In this document: positions 1 to 7,122 of the stretch, piece by piece
Position numbering within the stretch: the stretch's first letter is position 1
How the letters are laid out: the number at the start of each line of letters is the position of its first letter
Assembly (NCBI GenBank): GCA_030636245.1
Contig: DAOVXI010000011.1
Span: forward strand, 1-17,859
DNA from: Deltaproteobacteria bacterium
Lineage (GTDB): Bacteria; Desulfobacterota; GWC2-55-46; DRQE01
DNA: 17,859 nt
Direction: 5' to 3'
Position numbers and translations under genes: made by a program
The notes under the pieces: model-generated
Seen by the model: only the letters and a program-made list of their open reading frames with translations
Databases searched by the model: none
What the model was told of the DNA's origin: nothing

Positions 1-207
1 GAGATTCTTAAAGTATTTTACATTAACCCCTTCCACATTGTCCGTGGACTTCTCATACCTGCTCTCTTTATCAAAAACATCCGTTGTAAAAACACTTACC
101 TCATGCCCAAGGCGCACAAGCGACTTTGAGAGCTCATAGACGACCCTCGGTATGCCACCGTAAGACCACGCCGGATAATAGTAAGGAGAGACCTCAAGAA
201 TTTTCAC
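1..207 (-). CDS. Glycosyltransferase family 4-like protein, N-terminal fragment
   Basis: Only the first 69 codons are in the window; the rest lies beyond position 1. The frame is open from a GTG at 205-207 to the edge and starts MKILEVSPYYYPAWSYGG, followed by IPRVVYELSKSLVRLGHEV and then VFTTD. This matches the N-terminal Rossmann domain of GT-B glycosyltransferases of the GT4 type: a short beta strand, a Gly-rich acceptor-side loop, the helix 'R.V.EL...L...GHEV', then a strand 'V.V.T'. Such enzymes move a sugar from a nucleotide-sugar to a glycan or lipid acceptor at the cytosolic side of the membrane. A GGGAGG about 9 bases upstream supports the GTG start. It is transcribed away from the 560-7063 operon, so it is probably unrelated to it. 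Donor and acceptor cannot be told from this part. Confidence 0.75.
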   Translation of the reverse strand, partial: MKILEVSPYYYPAWSYGGIPRVVYELSKSLVRLGHEVSVFTTDVFDKESRYEKSTDNVEGVNVKYFKNL

Positions 208-461
208 CTCACCTACCCTCCCTGCCTTCACCTTTAAAAGAATACGCGTAGCCCGGGTAGCCGGGACTTTTCTTTGATTTTACGCCCAGATTCAGGCTTA
301 TTCCTTGACCGTTCATTAATTGAACATACCATATGGCTGTCATTCAAGTCAAGCCCTAACGCCCTGAATTATTTAAAATTTTTTCAATTCTACTCCGGCC
401 CATACGCTGTGGCCACTGATCATTTCCAGTGAAACACCTAAAAACTAATAATAATAAAAAA

Positions 462-475
462 AGATACCTGTATCT
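462..475. promoter_or_regulatory. Inverted repeat, possible operator
   Basis: AGATAC and GTATCT form 6-base arms separated by CT, 26 bases upstream of the -35 box of the predicted operon promoter. The spot suits an activator or repressor site. On the minus strand the right arm is followed by seven T residues, so a weak minus-strand terminator (5-bp stem, 4-base loop) is an alternative reading. A match of this length can arise by chance in AT-rich DNA. Confidence 0.25.
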
Positions 476-501
476 CCCTATGACACCGGAGTATTTGTGA
501 A

Positions 502-530
502 TTGACAATTACACTTTAATATATGATAGT
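502..530 (+). promoter_or_regulatory. Sigma70-like promoter of the AAA+/protease-Hsp70 operon
   Basis: A perfect TTGACA -35 box at 502-507 is followed after 17 bases by GATAGT at 525-530, in an AT-rich stretch. The predicted start of transcription is about 20 bases before the ATG at 560, so the leader would be very short. The -35 box lies inside a small perfect palindrome, AATTG A CAATT (500-510), which could be a repressor site or chance. No CIRCE element or sigma32-type promoter was seen, so classical heat-shock control is not evident. Confidence 0.5.
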
Positions 531-559
531 ATTAATCCCTATAAACAACTAAAAAGACT

Positions 560-2704
560 ATGAATACTAAAGAATTTATAAAAGAAATAAAGATCCACAT
601 GGATGCCCGCTACCCGATCCTCTGGCTTGTAAGCTTCGAGGAGCGCAGGGTGGAAAGGATACTAACGGAGCTTGCTAAAGAGAACGAGCTGCAGTTCTGG
701 GGCTGGTCTGTCTCGCAGGGGCTTTACGGAGGCGACCGAAAGAAAAAGGAGCCGGTTGGAAGAGAAAAGATCCTCAAAGCAATTGAAGACCGGGCAATAA
801 AGAGCGACGATGTCAATAACCTCTTTCTTCTAAAGGACATAGCCGGATACCTGAAGAGCCACGAGTTCCTGCGTAAATTCCGCGACCTGCCGGCCATCTT
901 CGAAGATCACCGCGCGCTCAACACCATATGCATCCTCTCTCCCACGCTTGGAGAGTTACCCCCTGAGCTTGAAGAAGATATAATCGTCCTTGAACTATCT
1001 TTACCCGAATACGGCGAAATAGAGGAACTCGTAGACGATACCTATGGACACCTTATCCCGGAGAGCTGGCACGCTCAGACCCGGAGCGTACTCTATAAAT
1101 CCCTGCAGGGCCTGTCTTTGGACAACGTCAAAAGGGTTGTAAGAAAAGCCATCAGCCTGAACGACGGGGTTTTGAATGAAGAGTGCATAAAGTATATTCA
1201 GGACGAGAAGCAGCAGATAATAAAGAAACAGAAGATACTGGATTATTATCCGCATAAAGAGACCATTGAGCACATCGGCGGCCTTAGTGAGATAAAGGGC
1301 TGGTTCGTTGAACGTGAACATATATTCCGCTTGAGTAAAGATAAGATCGACACCCTCGGCCTTGATGTGCCGCGAGGACTGCTGCTCATAGGCGTACCCG
1401 GCTCGGGTAAGAGCCTTTGCTGTAAGGCGCTTGCCGGCATATGGAACCTTCCGCTTCTTCGCATGGACGTTGGACGCATCTTCGGCTCGACCGTTGGAGA
1501 GAGCGAGAAGAACATACGCCGCTGCATCCAGCTTGCCGAGGCCGTGAGCCCGTGCATTATGTGGATAGATGAGATAGACAAAGCCTTTGGCGGCGTTACC
1601 GGCTTTCAGGGTGATTCGGGAACTCAGCTCAGGGTATTCGGTACATTCATCTCATGGCTTCAGGAGAAAGAAAAACCTGTCTTTGTTATAGCAACCGCGA
1701 ACGATCCCAAGAACCTGCCTCCCGAGCTATGGAGAAAAGGACGTTATGACGAGGTCTTCTTCGTTGACCTTCCAAGCGAAGAGGAGCGTGAAGAGATATT
1801 CAGGATCCACCTGGCTAAACGCGCTCAGGGAACCGGAAAACTAAACATTCGCGAGCTCTCGCAGAACACCCAGGGCTTTACGGGAGCCGAGATAGAGCAG
1901 GCCGTAAAGGACTCTATCGTTCAGACCTTTAACCAGATGCATGAGGGAAAGAGCGCCAAAGAAGCAGAGAACATAATCGAGAACCTTGATCAGGTAGAGG
2001 TCGATCAGGATGCTTTACTGGTTGCTTCAAGGAACATTACAGCGCTCTCTGTGCTTAAGAAGGAAGAGATAGATGCCTTAAGAGAATGGAGTCACCAAAG
2101 GGCCAGGCCTGCCTCCGAATCCCCTTTCACACAAAGATCAGATGTTCTTACGGATAAGGAAAAGCATGCCATCGCAACGCATGAAGCGGGCCACACGTTA
2201 ATGATGAAGTATCACTTTGACACGACACCTGTCTTCATTAGCGTGGATAACTATAAAGACTCCAGCGCCTTTTTCCCCCGTGACGAAAGCCTTATTAATA
2301 CCTATACGAGAAAGGATCTCGAGAGAGAGATCAGCGTCATAATGGGAGGCATGGTAGCGGAGAGCGAAACAACAGAGGGCAAGACAAAAACAGTGGGAGC
2401 CTCTAACGACCTCATGGTTGCCACCTCAAAGGCCAAGAAGATGGTCGTTGAGTACGGCTTTGGCGACACCATGAGTAACACAAGCCTCGTTGAGCTTCAG
2501 GACTATGTGCTCACCTCCGGCAAGGAGATCATTGAGGACATACAAAAGATACTATCCCATGTTCAGGAAGACACAGAGAACATATTAATAACTAACCGTG
2601 AAGTACTGGAGAAGCTGACAGAGACGATCAAAGAAAAGGTTATCCTCAACAGCGACGAGATAGAGGAGTTCTACAGAGCTAACCCCATACAGAGAGCTTC
2701 GTGA
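560..2704 (+). CDS. Ycf46-type AAA+ ATPase fused to an FtsH-like M41 zinc metallopeptidase
   Basis: This 714-residue protein has three parts. Residues 1-230 match the N-terminal region of Ycf46-type AAA proteins, including FLLKDI (89-94) and the DEKQQIIKK motif (215-223). Residues about 235-460 are an AAA+ module: Walker A GVPGSGKS (278-285), Walker B IMWIDEID (333-340), sensor-1 ATAND (378-382), arginine-finger candidates R392 and R395, and a sensor-2 region with GFTGAEIE (439-446). Residues about 528-710 are an M41 peptidase domain: HEAGH (541-545) gives two zinc ligands and the catalytic Glu, and D617 in GASND sits 72 residues after H545, close to the spacing of the third ligand in FtsH. 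No transmembrane segment is visible, unlike FtsH, so it should be cytosolic. Expected role: ATP-driven unfolding coupled to proteolysis. The Shine-Dalgarno site is weak. It ends 4 bases before the next gene. The domain calls are firm; the substrate is unknown. Confidence 0.88.
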   Translation: MNTKEFIKEIKIHMDARYPILWLVSFEERRVERILTELAKENELQFWGWSVSQGLYGGDRKKKEPVGREKILKAIEDRAIKSDDVNNLFLLKDIAGYLKSHEFLRKFRDLPAIFEDHRALNTICILSPTLGELPPELEEDIIVLELSLPEYGEIEELVDDTYGHLIPESWHAQTRSVLYKSLQGLSLDNVKRVVRKAISLNDGVLNEECIKYIQDEKQQIIKKQKILDYYPHKETIEHIGGLSEIKGWFVEREHIFRLSKDKIDTLGLDVPRGLLLIGVPGSGKSLCCKALAGIWNLPLLRMDVGRIFGSTVGESEKNIRRCIQLAEAVSPCIMWIDEIDKAFGGVTGFQGDSGTQLRVFGTFISWLQEKEKPVFVIATANDPKNLPPELWRKGRYDEVFFVDLPSEEEREEIFRIHLAKRAQGTGKLNIRELSQNTQGFTGAEIEQAVKDSIVQTFNQMHEGKSAKEAENIIENLDQVEVDQDALLVASRNITALSVLKKEEIDALREWSHQRARPASESPFTQRSDVLTDKEKHAIATHEAGHTLMMKYHFDTTPVFISVDNYKDSSAFFPRDESLINTYTRKDLEREISVIMGGMVAESETTEGKTKTVGASNDLMVATSKAKKMVVEYGFGDTMSNTSLVELQDYVLTSGKEIIEDIQKILSHVQEDTENILITNREVLEKLTETIKEKVILNSDEIEEFYRANPIQRAS

Positions 2705-2708
2705 TGTC

Positions 2709-3047
2709 ATGAGCTTCTACACAATGATAAGTACCGAGATGAAGGAGAAGAAACAACTCGTAATGGCGCTCAAAGAGATGCGAAAGCGCGGCGAGATAAC
2801 AGAGTTCGAGAGAAACGTAAAAACAGACTCAATGAAGATAGACCGATCGGGTGATGAGTTCACATTGAATCTATCAAAAGAAGGCAACTATAACGTCGGC
2901 GGAGATAACCGCCTTGTTGAACGATTCTCGAACAGACTAAAACAATTCTACGCGCTTGAGAGCATAAAAGAAAACCTCCCCCTCGACTTTGAAGTAGCCG
3001 AAGAGAGCGAGACAGAGGGAGAGATGAGACTCATCCTCAAAGGTTAA
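2709..3047 (+). CDS. DUF1257 / Ycf35-like protein
   Basis: This 112-residue protein starts MSFYTMISTEMKEKKQLVMAL, close to the usual opening of DUF1257 proteins (M-S-x-F/Y-T-x-I-x-T, then a helix 'L..AL'). It keeps the later family outline: YNVGGDNRLVERFSN, then LKQFYALESIKEN (the 'F...L.Q.YA...' helix), and a C-terminal strand 'EGEMRLIL'. Ycf35 is encoded in some algal plastids and in cyanobacteria. Its biochemical function is not established. There is no signal peptide and no membrane segment. The start lies 4 bases after the preceding stop, so translation is probably coupled. DUF1257 and DUF2997 genes are, to my knowledge, often adjacent, and the next gene here is DUF2997, which strengthens the call. 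Length is slightly below what I recall for the cyanobacterial proteins. Confidence 0.72.
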   Translation: MSFYTMISTEMKEKKQLVMALKEMRKRGEITEFERNVKTDSMKIDRSGDEFTLNLSKEGNYNVGGDNRLVERFSNRLKQFYALESIKENLPLDFEVAEESETEGEMRLILKG

Positions 3048-3052
3048 TTAAA

Positions 3053-3232
3053 ATGGACAAGAAGATAAACGTACGGATAACAAAGGATGGCAAGGTCGAG
3101 GTAGACTCAACCGTCTTTGAGGATTGCAGAGATGTGGCGAACCACTTCGCCAAGATACTGGGCAAGGTAGAAAAGTTTGAGGTCAAGGAAGAGGACGTAG
3201 CAGAGGAAACACTTAATATAAAGAGCGAGTAG
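3053..3232 (+). CDS. DUF2997 family small protein
   Basis: This 59-residue reading frame (ATG at 3053, TAG at 3230-3232) encodes MDKKINVRITKDGKVEVDST followed by VFEDCRDVANHFAKILGKVE and an acidic tail. The layout of a beta strand, 'DGKV', a short loop with one Cys (C25), a helix and 'LG.V' followed by charged residues matches DUF2997, a family of about 50-70 residues. The single Cys sits where that family usually has a conserved one. An AAAGG at 3039-3043 is a weak Shine-Dalgarno site, 9 bases before the ATG. Five bases separate it from the DUF1257 gene. The function is unknown. The repeated pairing with DUF1257 suggests a subunit or adaptor for the same machine. Confidence 0.68.
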   Translation: MDKKINVRITKDGKVEVDSTVFEDCRDVANHFAKILGKVEKFEVKEEDVAEETLNIKSE

Positions 3233-3253
3233 CTCTTCCAAGAGACGTATTCA

Positions 3254-3814
3254 ATGAAAATCCAAATTCACAGTATCATCCCCTCTTCACGGGTTAACGG
3301 GCCGGGCAAAAGGCTCGTTGTCTTTTTTCAGGGCTGCAAAAGGAACTGCACGGGATGCTTTAACCCTTCAACTCACCCGACGGAAGCAGATACTACTTTA
3401 TCTCCGGAAGAGATTTTAGATAGCCATCTTAGGGATGGGACCGAGGGCATTACCATTAGCGGCGGCGAGCCATTCCTTCAGGCCACGGCACTAACAAAGC
3501 TCTTAAGCGCCGCCCGGAAAAAAGGGCTATCGACACTTGTCTATAGCGGATACACGCTGGAGGAATTAAAAGGCGACAAAGAGAATGCCCCGGCGCTTGC
3601 CTTAATAGACGTGCTGATAGACGGTCCTTACATGAAGGAAAAGCATGAACGCGGAGAGCTTCCCAGAGGCTCGGCAAATCAGAGTATACATTTTTTAAGT
3701 ACGCGTTACGGCCTGAGCGATCTAAGGTTAAAGGGCCGAAGCGAGATAATTATTGACACCAGCGGCAACATAACAGCAACAGGCTTTAACCCTGAAACTA
3801 CAATAAATATTTAA
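3254..3814 (+). CDS. Small radical SAM protein, NrdG/activase-like
   Basis: This 186-residue protein carries the radical SAM cluster motif CX3CX2C at C28, C32 and C35 within FFQGCKRNCTGCFNPSTH, and the SAM-binding ISGGEPFLQ at 68-76. The opening 'RVNGPGKRLVVFFQGC' is typical of the glycyl-radical-enzyme activase branch (NrdG and PflA type; E. coli NrdG is 154 residues). Such enzymes reduce SAM with a [4Fe-4S] cluster to make a 5'-deoxyadenosyl radical. No SPASM or second-cluster domain is visible. No glycyl radical enzyme (NrdD, PFL) is in the window, so a plain NrdG role is not supported by context. A role in activating or modifying a protein client of the neighbouring AAA+ and Hsp70 proteins is an inference. 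It lies 21 bases after the DUF2997 gene and 14 before the Hsp70 fusion gene. The ribosome site is poor. Confidence 0.82.
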   Translation: MKIQIHSIIPSSRVNGPGKRLVVFFQGCKRNCTGCFNPSTHPTEADTTLSPEEILDSHLRDGTEGITISGGEPFLQATALTKLLSAARKKGLSTLVYSGYTLEELKGDKENAPALALIDVLIDGPYMKEKHERGELPRGSANQSIHFLSTRYGLSDLRLKGRSEIIIDTSGNITATGFNPETTINI

Positions 3815-3828
3815 AGGCGGAACAATAC

Positions 3829-6576
3829 ATGAGCATGACGATAGAAGAGATATTTGCGAAGATAGAGGGAAGCGACGACTCCTTTCACATAAAGTCCGTA
3901 CTCAACGATATATTCTTAGCCTTGCCTAAGGATGACACTTCGCTTGAAGGATTTCAAAAAACCTTTGATGTGGCACGTAAACTACAACACGATGAGAACA
4001 GGCGTGCCTGTTACATGAATATACTGAATAACACGCCCCGCACGCCGGCGTATACAAAGCTCCTGCTTGAGCTTATAGATATAGCCCTCACGGATGTAGA
4101 CAGAACAAAGGACCCCCGCCACAGAAAAAGCGCCATTAACAGGATCACCGAAGAGATACCCAACAGACCTGAGTTCAAGGAGCTATACATAAGATCCATA
4201 AAGATGGCCATTGACGCATCCGACAAGATAATCGACACTTCCATAAAGCGTCATTCTCTGCTTGAGCTCGCGAAACTTCTCGAAGACAAGGGCGAGCTGG
4301 AGGAGCTAAGGCTTTTTTCCCTTAGGGTTGCCCTTGGGCTTACAGGCCTTAACGGATACACCGAGTACACATTGGAAATGATAGCAAAAGAACTTCCAAA
4401 AACCTGTGACTATACCTTTTACAGGAATAGCACCTTTCTTGGCATCGCCGGCAGTCTGCCTAAGAAAGGTGAGTTCATAAAACTCTACTCGGAGGCCATA
4501 AAGATCGCCATAGAGGCTTCATGTGTTATCGATGAGCCTTACTACAAAAAATACGCCCTCACCTTCATAGCAAATGAACTCAAGGAGCGGGGAGACTTGC
4601 CCGAGTTGTACCGTGAGGCCCTTGAAAGATCTTTTGACGCGGCACGTGAGCTTAGCGAACCTTTTGTTCGGCAACACGCGCTTCTTGAGATATTGACCGA
4701 GGTGCCGAAAACACCTGACTACTACCCCATGCTGCTAGAGGTAATACGCGCCTCTCTTCCTTTCTTTTCCTTTAGGAGCAGAAGCAGGGACTTGAATAAG
4801 CTTGAGATACTGGACCTGCTTATTGTTGCCGAGGAAAAAAAGCTCAAAGAATCCAAGAAGAAAAAATATAACAGGCTGAACTACGCGACAAGGTTCTGCG
4901 ATGAGCTTAAGAAGTTTTCCGGCTCGGTCGACGACATTCGCTTTATCGATGTATTGAAGCCATACACCCACATATGGGTACGACCCAAAAAACTAAGGGA
5001 TACACTAAAAGAAATAGTAACTCAGATATCGGAGCTCAAGAAAACCTTCCACGGCAAGGAAGTTACACGTCCGATCTTCATAAAGGAACACCATGGCGAG
5101 CAGAAGAAACCAGCAGCATCCAAAGCAAGCTATAGCGGTAAGACAATAAGCATAGACCTTGGCGCGACCAACACGGTTATCATGACCAAGGACGCGGGAG
5201 CTCCACCTACATACGTCACCCTTGAAGGGATATCAAAAAAATTCGGAGATGTAGTTACCGTTCCGACGTACATCGACCCTGAGAGCTCGAAACTTACCCC
5301 GGAGAAGTATGAGAACCTCTGTTCGATCAACATAAAAAAACTTATGCTCGACGGCTCCCCAAAAGGCATTGAGCTTATGGACAGTTTTTTCAGTTTGATA
5401 TTCAAGGCCGTAAAGAAGAGCGTAGGTGTTGCCACCGGAAGAGAAAACAGGCTCTGCCTTACCGTGCCCGTTGGCTTTGCCGCCTATAAAGAACAAATTG
5501 CCGAGATCGTTAAAAACCACGCTCCCGAGTACGACACCGTGCTTATAGAAGAGCCTCTCGCGGCGGCGATCGGCTATCAGGTCTCGGAGGACACTGATAA
5601 GTTCGTTTTCGTAATTGACTTTGGCGGATGCACCATGGACTGCATGATCCTGAGGATAAACAACAGTGAGGTCAATGTCGTTGCCAAGCCGGACCGCTCC
5701 ACAATGCTCGGCGGACGTGACGTGGACCTTTGGCTCTCGGAGCTTCTCAGACGAAGGTGCCTGATAGGCTCAACCGATGTCCCTGTTGAACTTATAAGCG
5801 CCGCTGAGGAGATAAAGATACAACTCTCAGACCACTCCGAGACCCCTTTCATATGGAAGGATAAGGAGATATGCAAGGTATCACGTGAGCACTTTGAGAA
5901 GATCATGGATGACAGAGAGTTCTATAAAGACGTTGACAGAGCCATCTCATATACGATGAAGCGTGGGGCCAAGGTAGGGGTAACAAAAGACAGCCTCGAC
6001 GCTGTGATCCTGACAGGAGGCTCCTCACAGATATCCTCGTTCAAGGAAAAGGTAGGGCACACCTTCCCTATGCTTCGTGATAAGAACCTTATCTACGATC
6101 ACAGCCCCCTTTCGGCGGTCGCGCGAGGTGGGGCACTTTACGGCACAAGCGATATAACCGACCGTCATCTCGGCATGCCATACGCGATCAAGTTCTCAAG
6201 CCGTGGCTCCGAGACCCCATACTCCTATGACGTGTTGCTTGAGAGCGGAGACCGCCTGCCCTTTAAGAAAACCTTCAGCATGAATCCAGCAAAAACACTC
6301 GGCACACAACGAGAGATGTTCATAGAACTCTTTGAGGTCCCGGAGGCGCAGGTAGCAAGGCGCTGGATGAGTGAAGGCGGCATGGAGTTCATAAAACAGA
6401 TAATCAAATCGCCCTCAGAGGTGGAGCTTAGCCCGTTAAAGATCATCACACTCAACTTTGACGAAGACATTGAAGACGCTGTAGAGGTAACATTCAGCGT
6501 GGATGAAGGCGGACAGCTGAGCTTGAGCTATGGCAAAGATAATAAAACAATAGACCCTGAGATAAGGCTGCAGTAG
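3829..6576 (+). CDS. Alpha-helical repeat / Hsp70 (DnaK-like) fusion protein
   Basis: This 915-residue protein has two halves. Residues about 20-315 form roughly six helical repeats of about 40 residues with the recurring pattern 'K..AL..IA.ELPK...F..LY..AI..AI.AS..I.D' (clearest at 97-138, 200-238, 239-279 and 280-313). This resembles TPR- or HEAT-like solenoids that bind proteins. A charged linker follows (335-435). Residues 438-780 are an Hsp70 ATPase domain: phosphate-1 SIDLGATNT (441-449), K503/K504 near the catalytic Lys position, EEPLAAAIGY (574-583), phosphate-2 VIDFGGCTMD (595-604) and the adenosine motif ILTGGSSQIS (727-736). Residues 780-915 resemble only a beta substrate-binding part; the usual helical lid is absent. 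The usual hydrophobic interdomain linker is not recognisable. AAAGGCGG precedes the ATG at 3829. I infer that the N-terminal repeats choose the client. No DnaJ or GrpE gene is nearby. Confidence 0.85.
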   Translation: MSMTIEEIFAKIEGSDDSFHIKSVLNDIFLALPKDDTSLEGFQKTFDVARKLQHDENRRACYMNILNNTPRTPAYTKLLLELIDIALTDVDRTKDPRHRKSAINRITEEIPNRPEFKELYIRSIKMAIDASDKIIDTSIKRHSLLELAKLLEDKGELEELRLFSLRVALGLTGLNGYTEYTLEMIAKELPKTCDYTFYRNSTFLGIAGSLPKKGEFIKLYSEAIKIAIEASCVIDEPYYKKYALTFIANELKERGDLPELYREALERSFDAARELSEPFVRQHALLEILTEVPKTPDYYPMLLEVIRASLPFFSFRSRSRDLNKLEILDLLIVAEEKKLKESKKKKYNRLNYATRFCDELKKFSGSVDDIRFIDVLKPYTHIWVRPKKLRDTLKEIVTQISELKKTFHGKEVTRPIFIKEHHGEQKKPAASKASYSGKTISIDLGATNTVIMTKDAGAPPTYVTLEGISKKFGDVVTVPTYIDPESSKLTPEKYENLCSINIKKLMLDGSPKGIELMDSFFSLIFKAVKKSVGVATGRENRLCLTVPVGFAAYKEQIAEIVKNHAPEYDTVLIEEPLAAAIGYQVSEDTDKFVFVIDFGGCTMDCMILRINNSEVNVVAKPDRSTMLGGRDVDLWLSELLRRRCLIGSTDVPVELISAAEEIKIQLSDHSETPFIWKDKEICKVSREHFEKIMDDREFYKDVDRAISYTMKRGAKVGVTKDSLDAVILTGGSSQISSFKEKVGHTFPMLRDKNLIYDHSPLSAVARGGALYGTSDITDRHLGMPYAIKFSSRGSETPYSYDVLLESGDRLPFKKTFSMNPAKTLGTQREMFIELFEVPEAQVARRWMSEGGMEFIKQIIKSPSEVELSPLKIITLNFDEDIEDAVEVTFSVDEGGQLSLSYGKDNKTIDPEIRLQ

Positions 6577-6589
6577 AAAAGGAGCGTAT

Positions 6590-7063
6590 ATGCTAAAAGA
6601 AGGTTCAAAGGCGCCTGCCTTTAAAGTTGAAGGGATTGACGAAAAAGGTAACGAGTTTAACCTTGCCTCAAAGGACCTTGCCAATACGGAGTTCATAATA
6701 TACTTCTATCCCCGTGACAACACACCGGGGTGTACGACCGAGGCATGCGATTTTACGGATAACCTGAACCGTCTTAAGAGCTCGGGACACAGGGTCTTTG
6801 GCGTAAGCCCCGACTCGATCGCATCTCACAAAAAATTCAGAGAGAAACAAAACCTCAAGATAGCGCTCCTAAGCGATCCGGATAAAAAGATAGCGGAGAA
6901 GTACGGCGCATTTGGCGAAAAGGTCATGTACGGCAAAAAAACCAAAGGCATAATTCGCTCAACCTTTATCGTAGGCACGGACGGTAAAGTAAAAAAGCTC
7001 TGGACAAAGGTTAAGGCAAAAGGACACGTGCAGGCCGTGCTGGATGCCATAAAAGAACTTTAA
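6590..7063 (+). CDS. bcp: Thiol peroxidase, Bcp/PrxQ-type peroxiredoxin
   Basis: This 157-residue protein has the AhpC/TSA thioredoxin fold. FYPRDNTPGCTTEACDF contains the peroxidatic Cys48 and the resolving Cys53, five residues apart as in Bcp/PrxQ enzymes. Later motifs also fit: VFGVSPDSIASHKKF, LSDPDKKIAEKYGAFG, and a strand 'R.TFIVG.DGKV'. It reduces hydrogen peroxide and organic hydroperoxides with thioredoxin as the usual reductant, in the cytosol. Length is normal for the family. AAAAGGAG lies 6 bases before the ATG, and only 13 bases separate it from the Hsp70 fusion gene, so it is very likely transcribed with the chaperone operon. It may protect the Fe-S enzyme or clients of that system, but Bcp genes occur in many contexts and this could be chance. 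Confidence 0.93.
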   Translation: MLKEGSKAPAFKVEGIDEKGNEFNLASKDLANTEFIIYFYPRDNTPGCTTEACDFTDNLNRLKSSGHRVFGVSPDSIASHKKFREKQNLKIALLSDPDKKIAEKYGAFGEKVMYGKKTKGIIRSTFIVGTDGKVKKLWTKVKAKGHVQAVLDAIKEL

Positions 7064-7084
7064 GTTTCCATAAACTGTTTTTTT
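7063..7084 (+). terminator. Weak candidate terminator after bcp
   Basis: AGTTT (7063-7067) and AAACT (7072-7076) can pair across a CCAT loop, followed by G and seven T residues. The stem is only five AT-rich pairs, so termination would be partial at best. It is the only candidate boundary between the chaperone operon and the alpha-2-macroglobulin gene. A -10-like TATGAT at 7087-7092 follows, without a convincing -35 box. Confidence 0.3.
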
Positions 7085-7122
7085 AATATGATCTTTAATT
7101 TAACTCTTAAGGGGGCTCTACC

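Larger units (their letters stand above)
208..559. other. Divergent intergenic spacer
   Basis: This 352-base AT-rich spacer lies between two divergent genes, and I see no coding frame in it. It holds a GC-rich hairpin near the minus-strand gene (CCCGG at 252-256, CCGGG at 261-265), a palindrome at 62-75 bases past position 400 (AGATAC CT GTATCT, 462-475), and a sigma70-like promoter at 502-530 pointing at the AAA+/protease gene. The hairpin is followed on the plus strand only by a broken T-run, so I do not call it a terminator. Confidence 0.6.

Noticed and set aside
251..265. GC-rich hairpin CCCGG/CCGGG as an intrinsic terminator
   Set aside because: It lies between two divergent genes, the stem is only five pairs and the following T-run is interrupted.
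560..7063. Reading the chaperone-protease operon as an anti-phage defence system
   Set aside because: No nuclease, toxin, nucleotide cyclase or other effector domain is visible, and no mobile or defence genes flank it; housekeeping or redox protein quality control fits better.
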